From Puffinus mauretanicus (lineage: Eukaryota; Chordata; Aves; Procellariiformes; Procellariidae): a stretch of DNA of 64,000 nucleotides. Below, in pieces: positions 1 through 12,891 of the stretch. Every line of letters begins with the position of its first letter. The stretch's first letter is position 1. A program made the translations under genes and the position numbers. The stretch is from positions 1,116,001-1,180,000 of the forward strand of contig JAJKFH010003821.1 of the NCBI GenBank assembly GCA_023333565.1, in the 5' to 3' direction. Below the pieces are notes generated by a model. The model saw only the letters and a program-made list of their open reading frames with translations, was not told the origin of the DNA and searched no databases.

Positions 1-3000
1 TAAACGTAAGATCTCCATCTAAAAGGTAATAGTCCAGAATGTCCTATCATGCTGGCAAAATGGATTTTTATTGAAGGTGTAAGTAGTGCTGCGGACCTGT
101 GATGGAGCTGAAGCTGAATTAGGTTACAGGTGCAGAGGACAGTTCGTAACTGAGACTCCCTGGGGAGCGGGGAAAGTCCCCCTGGACAGTAATTGTGCCT
201 AGACCTCAGATGGCTTGTCTTGCTTCCATTTTCACCCTTTATGAATTATTCTTCCCTGCTATTTGGAAAGGTCATAGGTCAGTACTGCTCCAAATCCCCT
301 GGTTTTTGACAGAAAATGCATCTCATGAATAATGAAGTGTGGCTTTGTGCACACCAGGAGAACAGGAGATCCTGAGAAAGGATCCTCTCCGCAGAAGGAA
401 CTTCTATGTGTATTCTGAACAACTCATCAACATGCACAGGAAGTCCATTTGTATCTGCGAGTGTTAGTACAGGCTCCTAACAGAGGCCACGTGTTCAGGA
501 AAAGCTGAGAACGATGTCTTGCACGCTCCCAGTCCCAAAGAGTGGCAGTATTTGAAATGAAAAATGTTCCTTGAAGTGTCTTGCTATATAAATCATTTGG
601 AAGTGTGACTCCTTATCAGTTATTTAGAAGTGCTGAATTTTAGCTGAGAAAATGGAATAGCAGAACTCTGGTTGAGCCTTGGCTGATAACCTAAATGTGC
701 TGACCATGAGAAGCATACAGATTATACATAAAATCCAGAGACTAAAAATGAACCTTGAATTTTCAAGTGCACAACAGGCTCTGAGAAAAGAAGAGAAATA
801 CAGGTATTTTTCTGCTTTGGCCTGGAGTGCAAATTCTATCCAACCTGCTCTGCTGCTGGCTGTGAATGACAACTGTCTGGACATCCATTAGTGAGAGTGA
901 GACAGCTGAAACCAAGAGCAGCTATCTCAGGAGGCTGCACCGGTCAAAATGGCAAAAGAGAAGTAATATTAGTCTGACCTGTGTTTCTGTCATTTAGATC
1001 AAAATATGTCATGAAAACAGCATAAGAGACTTTGCTGAAGTCTAACTTGAACTACTCCATGGTCTTTGTACATTCCCAGTTCTACTCTAAAATATTTAGA
1101 ATTGGTTCCAAACATTGCCTATTCATTGTATCTCTATTTTAAATAACTTCATAAGGAGCTCTTGTTGGGGGTTTTGAAGGTGGGAAGGAGTTAAGTTTTT
1201 TTAAGCAGAAAGTTTTGGGCAGGCATGTAAGCTGCATTTTTTTTGGCTACCAATATGTCTTTGAATATACTCTGTGCCTATTGGGATATATTACATTATT
1301 TGTCAAAACTGTTGCAAATGAGACACATGAGCTGACTCAATCTATTGACTGATTACATAAGCTATCGAGAATCCAGGTCAAAGCAAAATTGCCTTCCAGA
1401 AACTACCAGTTTAGAGACAGTGTCTTCCCTTTATCCTATAATTTGCCTCATCACAAATACGTTTTGAAAGATTTTTCAAGAACCACAAAACCTAATTTTT
1501 TACAGGATCTAGGAAGAGAAGGTTATGCTTTAGAAGGGTTATTTAACTGTGCATGAAATCTCGTTGCCTGTAAAACAAAAACAAAGTATTTTTTTCCAGA
1601 TGCTCCTCAGGGTAGTAACCCAAAAACATTTTGCCACTGAAACCATTTTTGCACAGAGCTAATCCTGAGGCTTTACGCTACCTGCCAGTCAACTACTGAT
1701 TTGGAAGCCTCAAGAGCAAGCAAGGCACTCTCTTGGTATTTACACTATACCACAAAATCCTGTCCATCTGGCACACACTATGTGTACGTGCATAACATTT
1801 TAGCAGAAATGACTACAGTGTATTTTCCCTTTTTTGTTTTTTTGAGTTTTTTGTTTGTTTACCACTACTATCTCCCTGGAGGGAGACTTCCTACAGGAGG
1901 CATTGCACAGGGTCCCGATGAGTTTGTTGTGCAGTTATCAAAAGGATAATTATGAACGTGTTTTAACATCTTTTAGAGGTCAAGCTTTCACTTTAAGCTT
2001 TCCTGTCCCTCTGCTTTTGATTTTTCATGTTCTTTGGTCCCAGAATTGCAGGAATCTATTCATTATAAAACCATTTAAAATCTCATGGTGGAGAGCTAGA
2101 CACTGGTGCTCAGTGCTGAGAGGGTTATTCTGAAAGAGAAACAAGGCTGAATGAAATATAGTTCTCATGATGCTCATCCAAATGATGCTTAATTAGTCCT
2201 CATTTGGGGGAACTGAGAAGCTGCAAACCAGAATAATCAGTGCTTTTATGGATGGTAATGTCAGATGAACATTTGGAAGACAATGACAAAAAATATTTAG
2301 GGTTTTTTTTCCACCAACTTGCAGCCATCCTTAGATTGCAGGATAGTGGAAATGGAAGCTCAGAAGATACATTTACGTGTCTTCTCCAGCTCTCTGCGTA
2401 GCTCCATGTGCTATTCACAGAAGACATGGTCTAGAGTTTTTGGCCTACTATGAGCCAAAAAATAATCAGGGCCAACATGGTGCTAGAACAGGCTGGCATA
2501 ATATTCTGCCTCACCTTCATCCACAGCCGCAGATACTTACAGGTTGTAAGAACACCTCAGTAAATGCTAAATCATAAAAATTTAGCTCCAGTTTTTGCAG
2601 GAAGGAACTGGGTGTTTATGCAGCTATTTATGCAGCTGCAGCTGTTATCGTGCACATTTGTTTGTTTTTTACACACATACCATTATGGAAGAAAATGTCT
2701 TACTCTAGAATTGGTAAGTCCGTTTCAGCTCCCACTTTGGTAATTAGCATTTGATGAGGCTACTTGATCTTGCGTGTAACACTTTTCATCAATACTTGGT
2801 GGCACTACCATGCATTAAGTGCTAATACATTATTTCTAGGAACATTAAGGCCTGGAGTGATTGCCACAGTCATTGTTTTATGGAGTCAGTGAATTAGAGA
2901 AACGAGTCACAGGAATCTTAAAGACCATTAGCCTATTTTTGTGATATTTCCAGAGGACAGTATGTCAACCTATGTGAGTTGAATGTTTGAGTGTTTTTCT

Positions 3001-6000
3001 CTTATTTTTAAGTCATATTAAAGAGAAATTTAAAGTAAGCTGTAAATATGCATTCAAGACATTAAAAGAAATTTTCCTGTGAATTAATGAATGTGATAAG
3101 TGCCCTGTGGTGAGACAGTGCTGGATTTGCTTTGAAGTCAAAATAGAGATTTCTGGTTGGTGATTTTTTAGATGATAAGAACATCCATCTGATTGCAGCA
3201 GCAATTATTTTTCTGTGAAGGCTGCTGCAACCTGCAATATCATTGTACTCTGTTCCTAGTTTTATCACTGTCTTCATGACTTCTACTCCCCTCTAAGATT
3301 GAGTCCCGTGCTTTTGCAAGGCACTTCACTAATCCCTACAGGCACCACGTCTTTTCAAATTAAACCACAAACGTGGCCTTAAAGTACTGGTGAAAATCTA
3401 AAGTAAATCTACAAGGGAGAGAAAAAAGATAGTTTATGCTGGAAGTCCAGACTACTGCTTCTTATGCTTTCATAGAGGTGTGGATGGGAAGAGAGAAAGG
3501 GAACGAATTCAAGATGAAGTTTCAGCCCAGATGAGTGGTTATTACCTTTAATTTCCTGGTCTCTGTGGGCTTGTCAGTAATGTTTTGCCAGGCTGGTTGC
3601 TTTTAAATATATGTCAGAGCTGACACAAGAGGCAGCAACATCTCAGCAGTGTATTATTTACCCAGGAGTATATGCTATAAACTGTAATATAAATATATCA
3701 TTACATATACATTAAAGTGGAATTTGTTTTGATGCTCCTGTAGTTCTCTTGCAAACAATACTTATCAGTTGGAGGAGGAATGAGATGCATCCGAGCTTAG
3801 ACATGTTGCGGTGACTTCTGAGGAAGTCGGACTGTTTATTGTCACCAGGAAACGCTGACCCTCAGGCTGGACAGTCATCTGCAAAGTTCGTTTTTGTCAG
3901 CTAGCTTCGGCTCTCTTCGTTTTGTATGACACCTGGATGGTGCCTGGTGCTGTGACTTAAGCATCTAAAAATGGTGTTGGAAATGCTGTGTGGAGACCGA
4001 GAGCAGAGACCTTGTGCTCCACTGCTGTTTTGCTCCAGAGAACCATGCTGCCGCTAGGTTTAGGACTAGATCAAGTTTAGCCAAGCCCCAAGATACCTTG
4101 GTGCAGAGCCTTTCTTCATTCTTGGCCCTCGCTGTTACAAGTGCCCTTGTAACAGCCAACATGGAGATTGGGAGAAGGAAACAGACAATTTTTAAGGAGG
4201 ACTCAAGGCATGAGTTACGAGTTTCTATAAGGCATTAGCTGGACTTGGGGGAGGGGGGTATGTTTCAGTGGTCATAAGGAGGCTGTTGTGTTTACAGACA
4301 AAGTCCTTTTATATTATTTTCCAGCCCATGGGTACATAATCACCCTTTACTACAGAGTAACTGGTGGTAAAAACAAGCAGCACAGCATGAGCTGGGAGTG
4401 AGATATCTGTCACACAGCATTGTTGTGCCTGTGTGTATAGTCCGGGAGTTTTACTCAAGATTTAGCCTTCCGCAGTACAGATGACGTTGCTGTGCTACTA
4501 ATGGGCACAAAGAAGCAGGAATTAGTGCAGAGGTATCTGGAGGTGGTCTTCAGCATGCCTTCGTGCAGCCACTTTTCCCTGCCGGCTGGCAGCTGGGGCT
4601 GTATTGTCCCTCAGAAGAGAAGAGCTGTTGCTGTTGATCTGAAAGCATCGGCAGTGGTAAGTGGTACTCGGAGGATGTCAGATTGGAGTGGGAGCATGAA
4701 GAATTCAGATTTGGCTGTTTAGGGGCCTAAGTAAATGGGATGAGAGTTGGCAGTGTCTAGTTCAGAAAACTGCACACCACCGTGAGAGTAAACGGCCTCT
4801 TAATCAGGAGGTGTGTTACAGTGTGATTACCCAGCAGGTCATGCCTGGAAACTCAATGGCCAAATGTTTAAAGGCATTAGAGGCTCATAAGGATACAGAG
4901 GGGCACCAAATGGCATTTTCAGAAGTGCTTCTTATTACTTAGATTGCAATAAAATCTGTGGGAATCAGACAGTGAAGTACTTCTTAATGCCTCCCTGAGA
5001 AAACTCTGCAAGGTGCCTGTTTTTATTAATAGGTGTCCACGTGCCTCTTAAAAACCTGGCTGTCAGAGATGTCCCCTCCCAGGTCAGGCTTAGCAACGGT
5101 GAGTAGCAGAGGTGGAAGAAGGATTAAGACGCAAACACTGCAGTGTTTGGGCCCTCCCTGTGCAATGCCAGTGTGTGGCTGTTTTTGCGTGCCTGGTGCC
5201 ACAGAAAGGTGGATCACGCAGGGATGTGCCATCAGAAAGGACGGATGTGGCACACAGACCTCCCAAAAGGTATCAAAGCAGCGAACAAAAAAATCAGAGC
5301 ATCATCTCGGATTCCCATTCCCCTGAGCAGATGAAGAGGAAAGGAGGACATGTGTACGACCTTGTTCCTTGGATCACAATAATAAAAGTACAACCTGGCT
5401 CCAGGGCTAAATAAAGAAGGAAAACAAACTACGCCGTGCTACCAGCTGTGATGGAGAAAGGCCTGCTGTGTTCTCCAGGAGTATTATTAGTGTTACCAGT
5501 AGCTGGGGAGACCCACATAAAATTGTAGGAATGGAAGGTGGAAAGGTAAACTTCCAACAAAGTTAATCAAAAGTATGAAGAAATAGAAGATTATTCTTTC
5601 ACAAAATTCAGTCTTTTCAAAATCGTACTGCAAATATTATCTTGCAAAATAATCTAGCAATATTGTATCTTATAATATCAGGTAATCAGTAATACATAAG
5701 AGAGAGAACAGGCCCTTGAAAGAGAAAGCTTAGAAAGCCTTCACCAACTGTGTCAGGGACTGTAGTTTAAATGCAAAGCTAGTGAACATTCAGATGCATA
5801 GTGGCAATCAGGCACCCACCGAGAGAATTCATCAAGGAGCACAGAGGCGGATGAAGCTGCAGAGCAGAATACTTGTGTGGAAGTAAATGCCAAGATGTGA
5901 ACAGAGGAGCTGAATTCCATGCAGTGGAAGGCCAGCGAGTCCTGTGGAGTAAAACCTGATGATGAAAAGTGGGGTCATAGGCAGACTGGCAAGTACACCA

Positions 6001-8522
6001 TCATGTCAAAGCCTGCAGGGGAGAGCAGCTAAAGAAAAACTGGAGCACAGTCAGGAAGCAGGCACCAATTTAGAGTTTGGATGCATGTGATACTAGGCTG
6101 TGCAAAGTGGCAAAAATGAACGGTTTGTAGGGACCAGGCTGGCACCAGATGCAGCAGTATTACAGTAAGAGGCCATAGGCAAGAAACTGAAGGTCAGGTG
6201 CATAGAGAACATACAGGACTATGGAGAGTTCTTTGGGATTATTCAAGGGAAGAAAGCAACATTGTCATCTAGCAACACTGAATGACAATTACATGATGTC
6301 TTAATCCCTAGGACTGTATGTTAGCACAAACATAATAGCGCATAGAAAGTACTTGGGCTCATGCTTCCAGTAATATAGAAGACACAGAAGCCACCACTGT
6401 CAGTGCAAACAGGAAAATAAATGATGCTTAGACAGCTACGCTGCTCTCCGGACTTGAGTTCATCTCTCTGCAGAGTCAGGGTGGTTTGGCCCAGGGTGCC
6501 TGCAGTGGGCACTCCTGGCTGGGATAGCAGCACCTCTGCAAACTCTGCCTTCGCTGAGCTGTGCGGAGAGAGGGTCGTAGGAGCTAAGGAGGGGGTAGCA
6601 CGTGTCTTACACTGCTGTGATCTTCACTGCTTTTACGGTTGCACCCTGAGGCTGTTCAGTCAGCTCTGTTTTTCATGAGGTAAAAACAAAGTGTTTTGTC
6701 CTACCAGAAAAGGGTGGGGACTGATCTGTTTTCAGTTTTTTTTGGAGGCAGTTTCTCTAGCTCAGAGCAGGCATACACTAGTGGCACAACATGAAGTTTG
6801 AACCAGCCGATTTCTCACTTACATCTTGGGTGAGGCAGTTGCCAGGTCTCTCTGCCCAGCATCTTCCTCAATCCCTAACCCCATTAACCAGCTCAAAATA
6901 ACAAATGAGGGATCATTCTCCAACTATACCTACATTTTTGGGTGGGTTGAGGGTTTTTCTGTAAGTTGATATTATCTCACTGATGTGACAGGCAGGATTA
7001 ATAAAGCCTTAGTCACAGAACCAGAAAGAACACTTACTTTTACACATAAGGCTAAGAGCTGCCTGGAATCTTCCTTGTCTGAGCAAGCAGCCAGAAAGTG
7101 AGGGGAAATAATGAGAAAAAGGAGATGTACTTGTCACTACAACTTCATGATTAAGTGTAGATGTTGGTGAGAGAGGAGACAGCTTGCTGCTTGTTGCCAA
7201 AAGCTATGGAATCAGAGAGCAGTGTCTTCATATTTTGCTGTATGATTTCCCAATGACACTGTGTTATTATACAGCAAAGCAATACAGATTGGCAATGCAA
7301 TATCAAGACATGACACTGTAATAATTATGTGGGCTTCTTTGGAACGAGATGACCTTGAAATCCATTAATTAAGTAGCAATATGTGTCTTGGTTTAATTCA
7401 GTGTCATTTGTAAGTGTAAACAAATGTCCCTATGTTTCTGTTCCCAAAATAAATCAATATTTACTGTTTGTTAGATACCATTTGGAAACAGAAAAGCTGC
7501 ACTGGAGGTCTGTGAACTGCTCAGAATCTTTGCTCTATTGTAACAGGCTCTGTCTGAACCTGCAATTTCTGCACAAACTTTGGATCCTACTTTGTAGAGG
7601 CATTCTGCATATGGATGTGCATGCAGCATTTGGTTAGACTTTAAAAAGTCCTTTGCTCAAGTAAACCATTACAAGTCCCATCAGCCCAGCTCTGCCCTGT
7701 CTTTACAGCAAAGATCTGTTGCTACAGGCCTTCGCATTACTTCAGGAGAAGTTTCCAGTCAGGATTCATTTTTGACATAGATGAATGGGGACTTTGGTGA
7801 AACAACTCAAAAGGGTTTGCCCTACATACTTTTGCTGAGCATTAAGCTTTGAAAAATGAACGATTACATTTAGAATTGCCTTTCAACATTAATAGCTGGA
7901 AAAGATCTGCCCCGTTCTCTATATGAGAGTGGGGATTTATTTGCTGCGGTAGAAGTGGAGTGGACTCCTACTTTCTCCATTCAGAGGTATGCCTGTTTTG
8001 GGTTGTGTTGACACCTTTTTCTTAAGGAGAAGAATATTCCTGATGATAAAAATAGTATACAGAGCTGAGACTGCCTTTTGGAAATTGAATAGTATCTTCT
8101 TCTCCATAGATCCATGACTATTAACCAAAAGAGTACAAATTAAAAAACAAGCTTTCAAGGGGAAAAGGTTACCTTTACCAAAGAAGGTACTATTGCAGAG
8201 ATGTACATGTTGAGCTGATTTTACAAAGCAGTCAAACAGTTTTGCATTCTAAAACTTTTAAGATCTGCATGCAAGGTACAACTAAATTCCTCTGACAGGT
8301 ACACGGAAATGCTGTTAATAACCGAATATCCCTTGTGTCAGAAATGTATTTTTGGAATGTGTAAGGTTAAAAGATGTCTTTTTTAATGCAGTATCATGAA
8401 GTTAGAAAGTCTGGAAATGGATAAAAGATGTGATCTTTTGCTCTGTGCCTTCACCCCATGCCATTTTAGGAAACTGTGGGGCTCATCTTAATCCTTGTAT
8501 GTTCTTCTTTGTGTATTTTCAG
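1..8522 (+). other. intron upstream of the first visible exon (partial)
   Basis: AT-rich unique sequence with no recognisable exon. Open frames are short and lack splice context. A 10-bp inverted repeat (7234-7243 with 7269-7278) forms a short hairpin. The sequence ends in a strong polypyrimidine tract (TTCTTCTTTGTGTATTTTCAG) leading into the exon at 8523. I recognise no interspersed repeat here, although very old ones could be missed by eye. Confidence 0.8.
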
Positions 8523-8623
8523 GATTCGTCTTCGATTGGAACAGCCACAGTGGCTGGTCCCAGGACAAGTGCAATAACTGGAGATCAGGGAACACCACCG
8601 AAGGTCCAGCTCCCCCTCAATAT
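8523..8623 (+). CDS. SH3RF3: SH3RF3 coding exon: linker before SH3 domain 3
   Basis: A 101-bp exon that starts in phase 0 after TTTTCAG and ends after two bases of a codon at a GTAAGC donor (8624). It encodes residues 1-33 of the visible segment and the first two bases of residue 34, beginning DSSSIGTATVAG and ending KVQLPLN. Joined to the next exon it reads ...LPLN-I-YLALYAY, which is continuous with the third SH3 domain. The segment is Ser/Thr/Gly-rich and probably disordered, joining SH3-2 (upstream of the window) to SH3-3. If the intron were retained, translation would stop at once, because the frame runs AAT-ATG-TAA across the donor. Splice sites and frame are read directly; assignment to SH3RF3 rests on recalled family sequence. 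Confidence 0.9.
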
Positions 8624-11600
8624 GTAAGCAGCTCATCTCAGTCACTGCATACTCTTTGTTTCCAATCGTGTGCGCATGTGTGCGTGTGTTTGAAATCTGA
8701 AAGCCTGAATCTCGGCTCAAGAGCGTTCTGAGAAGAGAGAGATTGCAATTTCATACATGACCCAGCCTCTACTGAAATTGAAAAATGAGTAGAGAAAGGC
8801 AAGACTTCCCCCTTTCTCTGTGAGCCCTTTTAGACTCCTGGTATATTTATTACAGCTGTACGAATCACTGTGAAGCAAATGAAATGCCCTCAGCTAGAGA
8901 AAATCTTCTTCCTTCATTTAAAGCTCTTAAAAAGGCATAGTCCCATGCAATCAAACACCTGATACATTCATCATTAACCAGAAAAAATTACCCAATTGCA
9001 TTTTTTCAGTGCCATAAACAAAGGCAACGAATGAACTTCGTATCATGGGCATATGGGCTTATTGAATAGTGTGTGGAATAGCAGAAGGTTGACTAGATAC
9101 AGAACAAAAAGAATAGACTTCATTATAATAAATCTCTTCTAGCCTGGTTGGTTTATCTGGTACCTGCCTAGTTATAGTACTGAACCCTTTCCTCTCATCA
9201 CATATACCTTGTGAAAGCAGTAGAACTATATAGACACACACACACATGCACAACCAGTATTTTAGGGTTTTATGATATGGCTAAAACAAGGTCTGAATTC
9301 ACAAATAAAATCCTGAAATAACATAGCAAATCTGCTTTAAAGAGAATAGGGGAGTTCGAATAGAACCAGAACAAATTTGTTCTTGGCTACTAAGGTGAGA
9401 ACTTCATACCTGAGCGGTACTACACATCACTGACTGCCCCACAGAGAGGTCTTGTCATCACCCCGTGGTTACCCTGTGCAGCCTGTGTGGCACATAGTGG
9501 GGCACAAATTTATTTCAAACATTGCCTAGACTAGGATGCAGTAACTGGCAGTATTTCCAGTATTTAGTTGCTGAATCAGGACATTTTCCAGCTCTCCGGC
9601 AATACCCCTGCCTCTGTGCCTCAGCCAGCCTCCCCTTCTCCCTCCCATGCTTCTCCTGTTGTCTCCCCCGTGAAGCAGCCTCGTAATCTGGTCTGTCATT
9701 TTGCATTTGCAAGACAAGTTCCAGTCAAAGAGGAAGTGTTATCTGAAAGCTGTAGCAGAACTGGGGAGGTACAACCCTAGACAGAGCCTTGGGGCTTCTG
9801 CGTTATAAGTACAGTCATAGGCAGCTCCCCGAGGCCAAGAACATGAGCTACCTTCTTGCTTAGCCCTTTTTTTAGGGAACTTTTTATAAAGATTTTTGCT
9901 TTCTCTAGGTCCTGCGCCCTAACCCTTAGCCTCACTGTTTTACGTAGCCCAGAATAACTTGCTATTACATTTTGCAATATTTCAGATGGATTGTTCACCA
10001 GCAGTGAACGCCAGTGTGTTAAAACACACTTTCTTCTCAGTTGTAGAGAGTTTGCTGGTGAAGTTTCACACCTAAAATCTAGAGAATGGTGAAACGTGAC
10101 CAAGTCCAAAGGCTTTGGCTTAAGGCAAAATCAGCCTCAGCAAATGGGACCACTAGCCCTCATCCCCTGCCAGAGGAAAAGCCCAGAAACACTTTCTGGG
10201 GAGGGAAGCTGCCTGCACTCAAATTGTTTTCAGCCATATATGACAGCAGGCATCCTGCCAGCTCTTCCACAGCCCTCTCTCTGTCAGCACATGGGGTGTA
10301 CACCTGTCCCCATGGGGCAGGCAGGCCAGCCACGGCTAGGCAGCAGACCCAGGCTGGGCAGTTTGGAGAGGACCCTGCCTCCTTGCAGACCAACAGAAGA
10401 AACCCCAAGGGGCGTTCATCCTCACTGCCTCATGTAGGTGGTGGGATCACTGGTCCATGAAGAAAGTGCTGATCACCTCGGTTGTCCCAGGGTCACATAC
10501 AAGTTTTCATCAGTTTAGCAATACAGAGATTGGTCAGTTTTGGCATGGAGTCCAGGCTGGGCTGTTGTACACCTTCTTTTAGTCTCTGCAAGGATTTTGA
10601 TACTCTCTCCGGAGGATGTTCACGCTCATTGTGGTATTGGTTATTCAGGCTTACTGGAGGCTGAGTTGGGGGAATTGGCAGGGAGGATCAGAAAGAAACT
10701 AGTAGGAGAGCAGGAGATAGCTGCAAGGGAAAGAAGCCTATGATCCACTTAGGGTAATTTTCCTTCTACCTTCTTCCAGCATCTCAACCTGTAAATTACA
10801 TTATTACATGTCATACGTGACATATCTAAAATGCTCTGTCCTTGACCCCTTGCTTTACCCACACCTTCTGAATATGAGCCTGGTGTAAGCAGCAACTTAA
10901 AAAGAGGTAGTCAAAGCCACACTTTCTGCTCCCTCAAGTGCGTGCAGTCTTAGCACTTTCCTTAGCACAGAGCACTGTGCTGATGGATTAGCGCTGAAGC
11001 ATGCAACCTTATTTCATGTCAGGTGATGCATTTTAATGTTCTTCAGTTCATATGTATCCTCATGTTTTCCATCAGGTGAACAGCTACAGACCTGCTCAGG
11101 ACCACCTGATTATATAAGCCAAACAAAGGATGTGCAGGATGGTTTCTCCCATCTGTTGACTAATGAAATACAGTTTCTGATTAGGTCTTTGTACCCCATC
11201 CACGTGGTAGACAGAGCCAGGCACATCAGCCTAAGGATGCCCCAAGGAGCTGTTACCAAATATTTCATATTCTACTCATTACTGCTGTTTATTTACTGCC
11301 TTCAGAATAAAAATAAGGAAATCTACTGGTACCATAAAGGAGTAGAACCAGGAAAACTAACAGGATTTATTCCTCAATTATATTTCCTGGAGAGCAGAAG
11401 TAAAAAGCCATGTATCATTTTTATTGGCTGCATGTCTACGATCACAATGGTTATAGTTTTCATTATTTCTCTGGTTCACTGCTATAAGGTGGGCAGCAAG
11501 CCTTTTCTCACCTACCTCCGAGCCTAAGAGCATTCTGCTGCACTTTGTAGTGTAAAAGCACTTTCCGTAAGTGTTTCCCAATTTGCCCTAATCTCTCTGC

Positions 11601-12720
11601 ACTGTCTGTAAGGCACAAAGCAAAAAAAAACCTCAAGAAGGCACAACCTTAACCAAGAATTACCAGAAATCCCTTTTTGCATTTGTAGAAAGGCAACAGT
11701 ACCAAAATAAAAATGGTATTTACAAAGAAAGTGTTGTTCTGTTTGTGCATTCTTGCTATCCTATCCCAACTTTCCATTATTCCCCAAAGTGCAAGCAATC
11801 ATTCTTAATTTTCAACAAGGATCTCTCTAAACAGAGAGAATACCTTTAGGGACTTTAAGTTGTAGTCATTTCACAATACTAGACATATCCCTGAAGTAGT
11901 AATGGAATAACAAAAGAGAGATAAAAAGGAAGATTCTAAACAAAGGGAATAAATAAAAGCTGTAATTAAATAAATAAAAAGTTCTACATATTGAGTCCTG
12001 GATTAAATATTTATTAGAATACTTGCAGACAGAACATCCAAAGCCAAATTCTACCACTTTGCTTACTTGAGCAAAAATCTGCTTGCAGAATTTGGGCCTC
12101 TGTCGGTTTTTGGTTTACCCACATAATACAAGAATTACCATACTGGATCAGAACAGCTTGATGTGTTTTTTCTAAAACAGACCAGCATAAAAAGCACCAA
12201 GAAAGCTGCAAGAAAAGCTGCCTTAAACTTTTATAAAGTAGCCTACCCATAAGAAAAGTTTTTTCTGAAAATCCATAGTAGAGGCAGCTCCAACCCTGAA
12301 GCGTATGAATATATACTTCATCCAGATGTTAGGCTTTGAAAAGCCTTCCCAGTGAAGTCCTGGTTACTCTGGCTGTCTCTGTAATTGCCTTGTCCTTCTG
12401 AAACTGCTGCTAAATTCTTAACCTCAGTGCTGCTTTGTGGCAGTGTTTTGCTTTGGTTATGCCCAGGGCAAGATGTCCTATTAACTTCTAAATTACCCCC
12501 TGACTTTAATCTGATTAGTTATTCCTGTATTGTCTCAGCACCCACTTGATCTTGTTTCTGCCGTTCCTTGTTTGGTGTGCTGTAACGATGTCCTTTTTTA
12601 ACCCCCACTTCTGAGCAGTGTTTCTGCCCACTTTCTGCTCTGCGGGGCTGGAGTCAAAGCGGGACAGGCGGTGGCTGACGTCAGCTGTGTGCTTTCTTTT
12701 TGTGTGACCTCTCCCCGCAG
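8624..12720 (+). other. SH3RF3 intron (4.1 kb)
   Basis: Runs from a GTAAGC donor to an acceptor with the tract TTTTTGTGTGACCTCTCCCCGCAG. Contents are AT-rich unique DNA, a short CA run near 9236-9250, and ORF-like stretches without splice support at 9777-10109 (minus), 10086-10460 (plus) and 11036-11527 (plus). I see no recognisable repeat or exon in it. Confidence 0.85.
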
Positions 12721-12891
12721 CTACCTAGCCCTGTACGCCTACAAGCCTCAGAAGAACGACGAGCTGGAGCTCCGCAAAGGTGAGATGTACCGGGTCATCG
12801 AGAAGTGCCAGGATGGCTGGTTCAAGGGGACATCTCTGAGGAGTGGGATGTCTGGCGTCTTCCCAGGCAACTACGTGACGCCTGTTTCAAG
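12721..12891 (+). CDS. SH3RF3: SH3RF3 coding exon: SH3 domain 3
   Basis: A 171-bp exon encoding residues 34-91 of the visible segment (both end residues split between exons), which is essentially the whole third SH3 domain. Landmarks: the ALYAY variant of the ALYDY motif (about residues 37-41), the acidic/basic RT-loop [13 protein letters not shown], the ligand-binding Trp in CQDGWFKG, and [13 protein letters not shown] with the conserved Pro and Tyr of the peptide groove. SH3 domains bind proline-rich ligands; in POSH proteins they recruit signalling partners. The acceptor is CCCCGCAG and the donor is AAG|GTGAGG; the final AG joins the next exon's G to make Arg. All key SH3 positions are intact, so the domain should be functional. 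This and the last exon are the clearest coding exons in the window. Confidence 0.96.

Noticed and set aside
11036..11527. 163-codon + strand frame with a hydrophobic stretch
   Set aside because: No homologue is recognised, the hydrophobic run comes from T-rich sequence, and it has no splice sites matching SH3RF3 phases.
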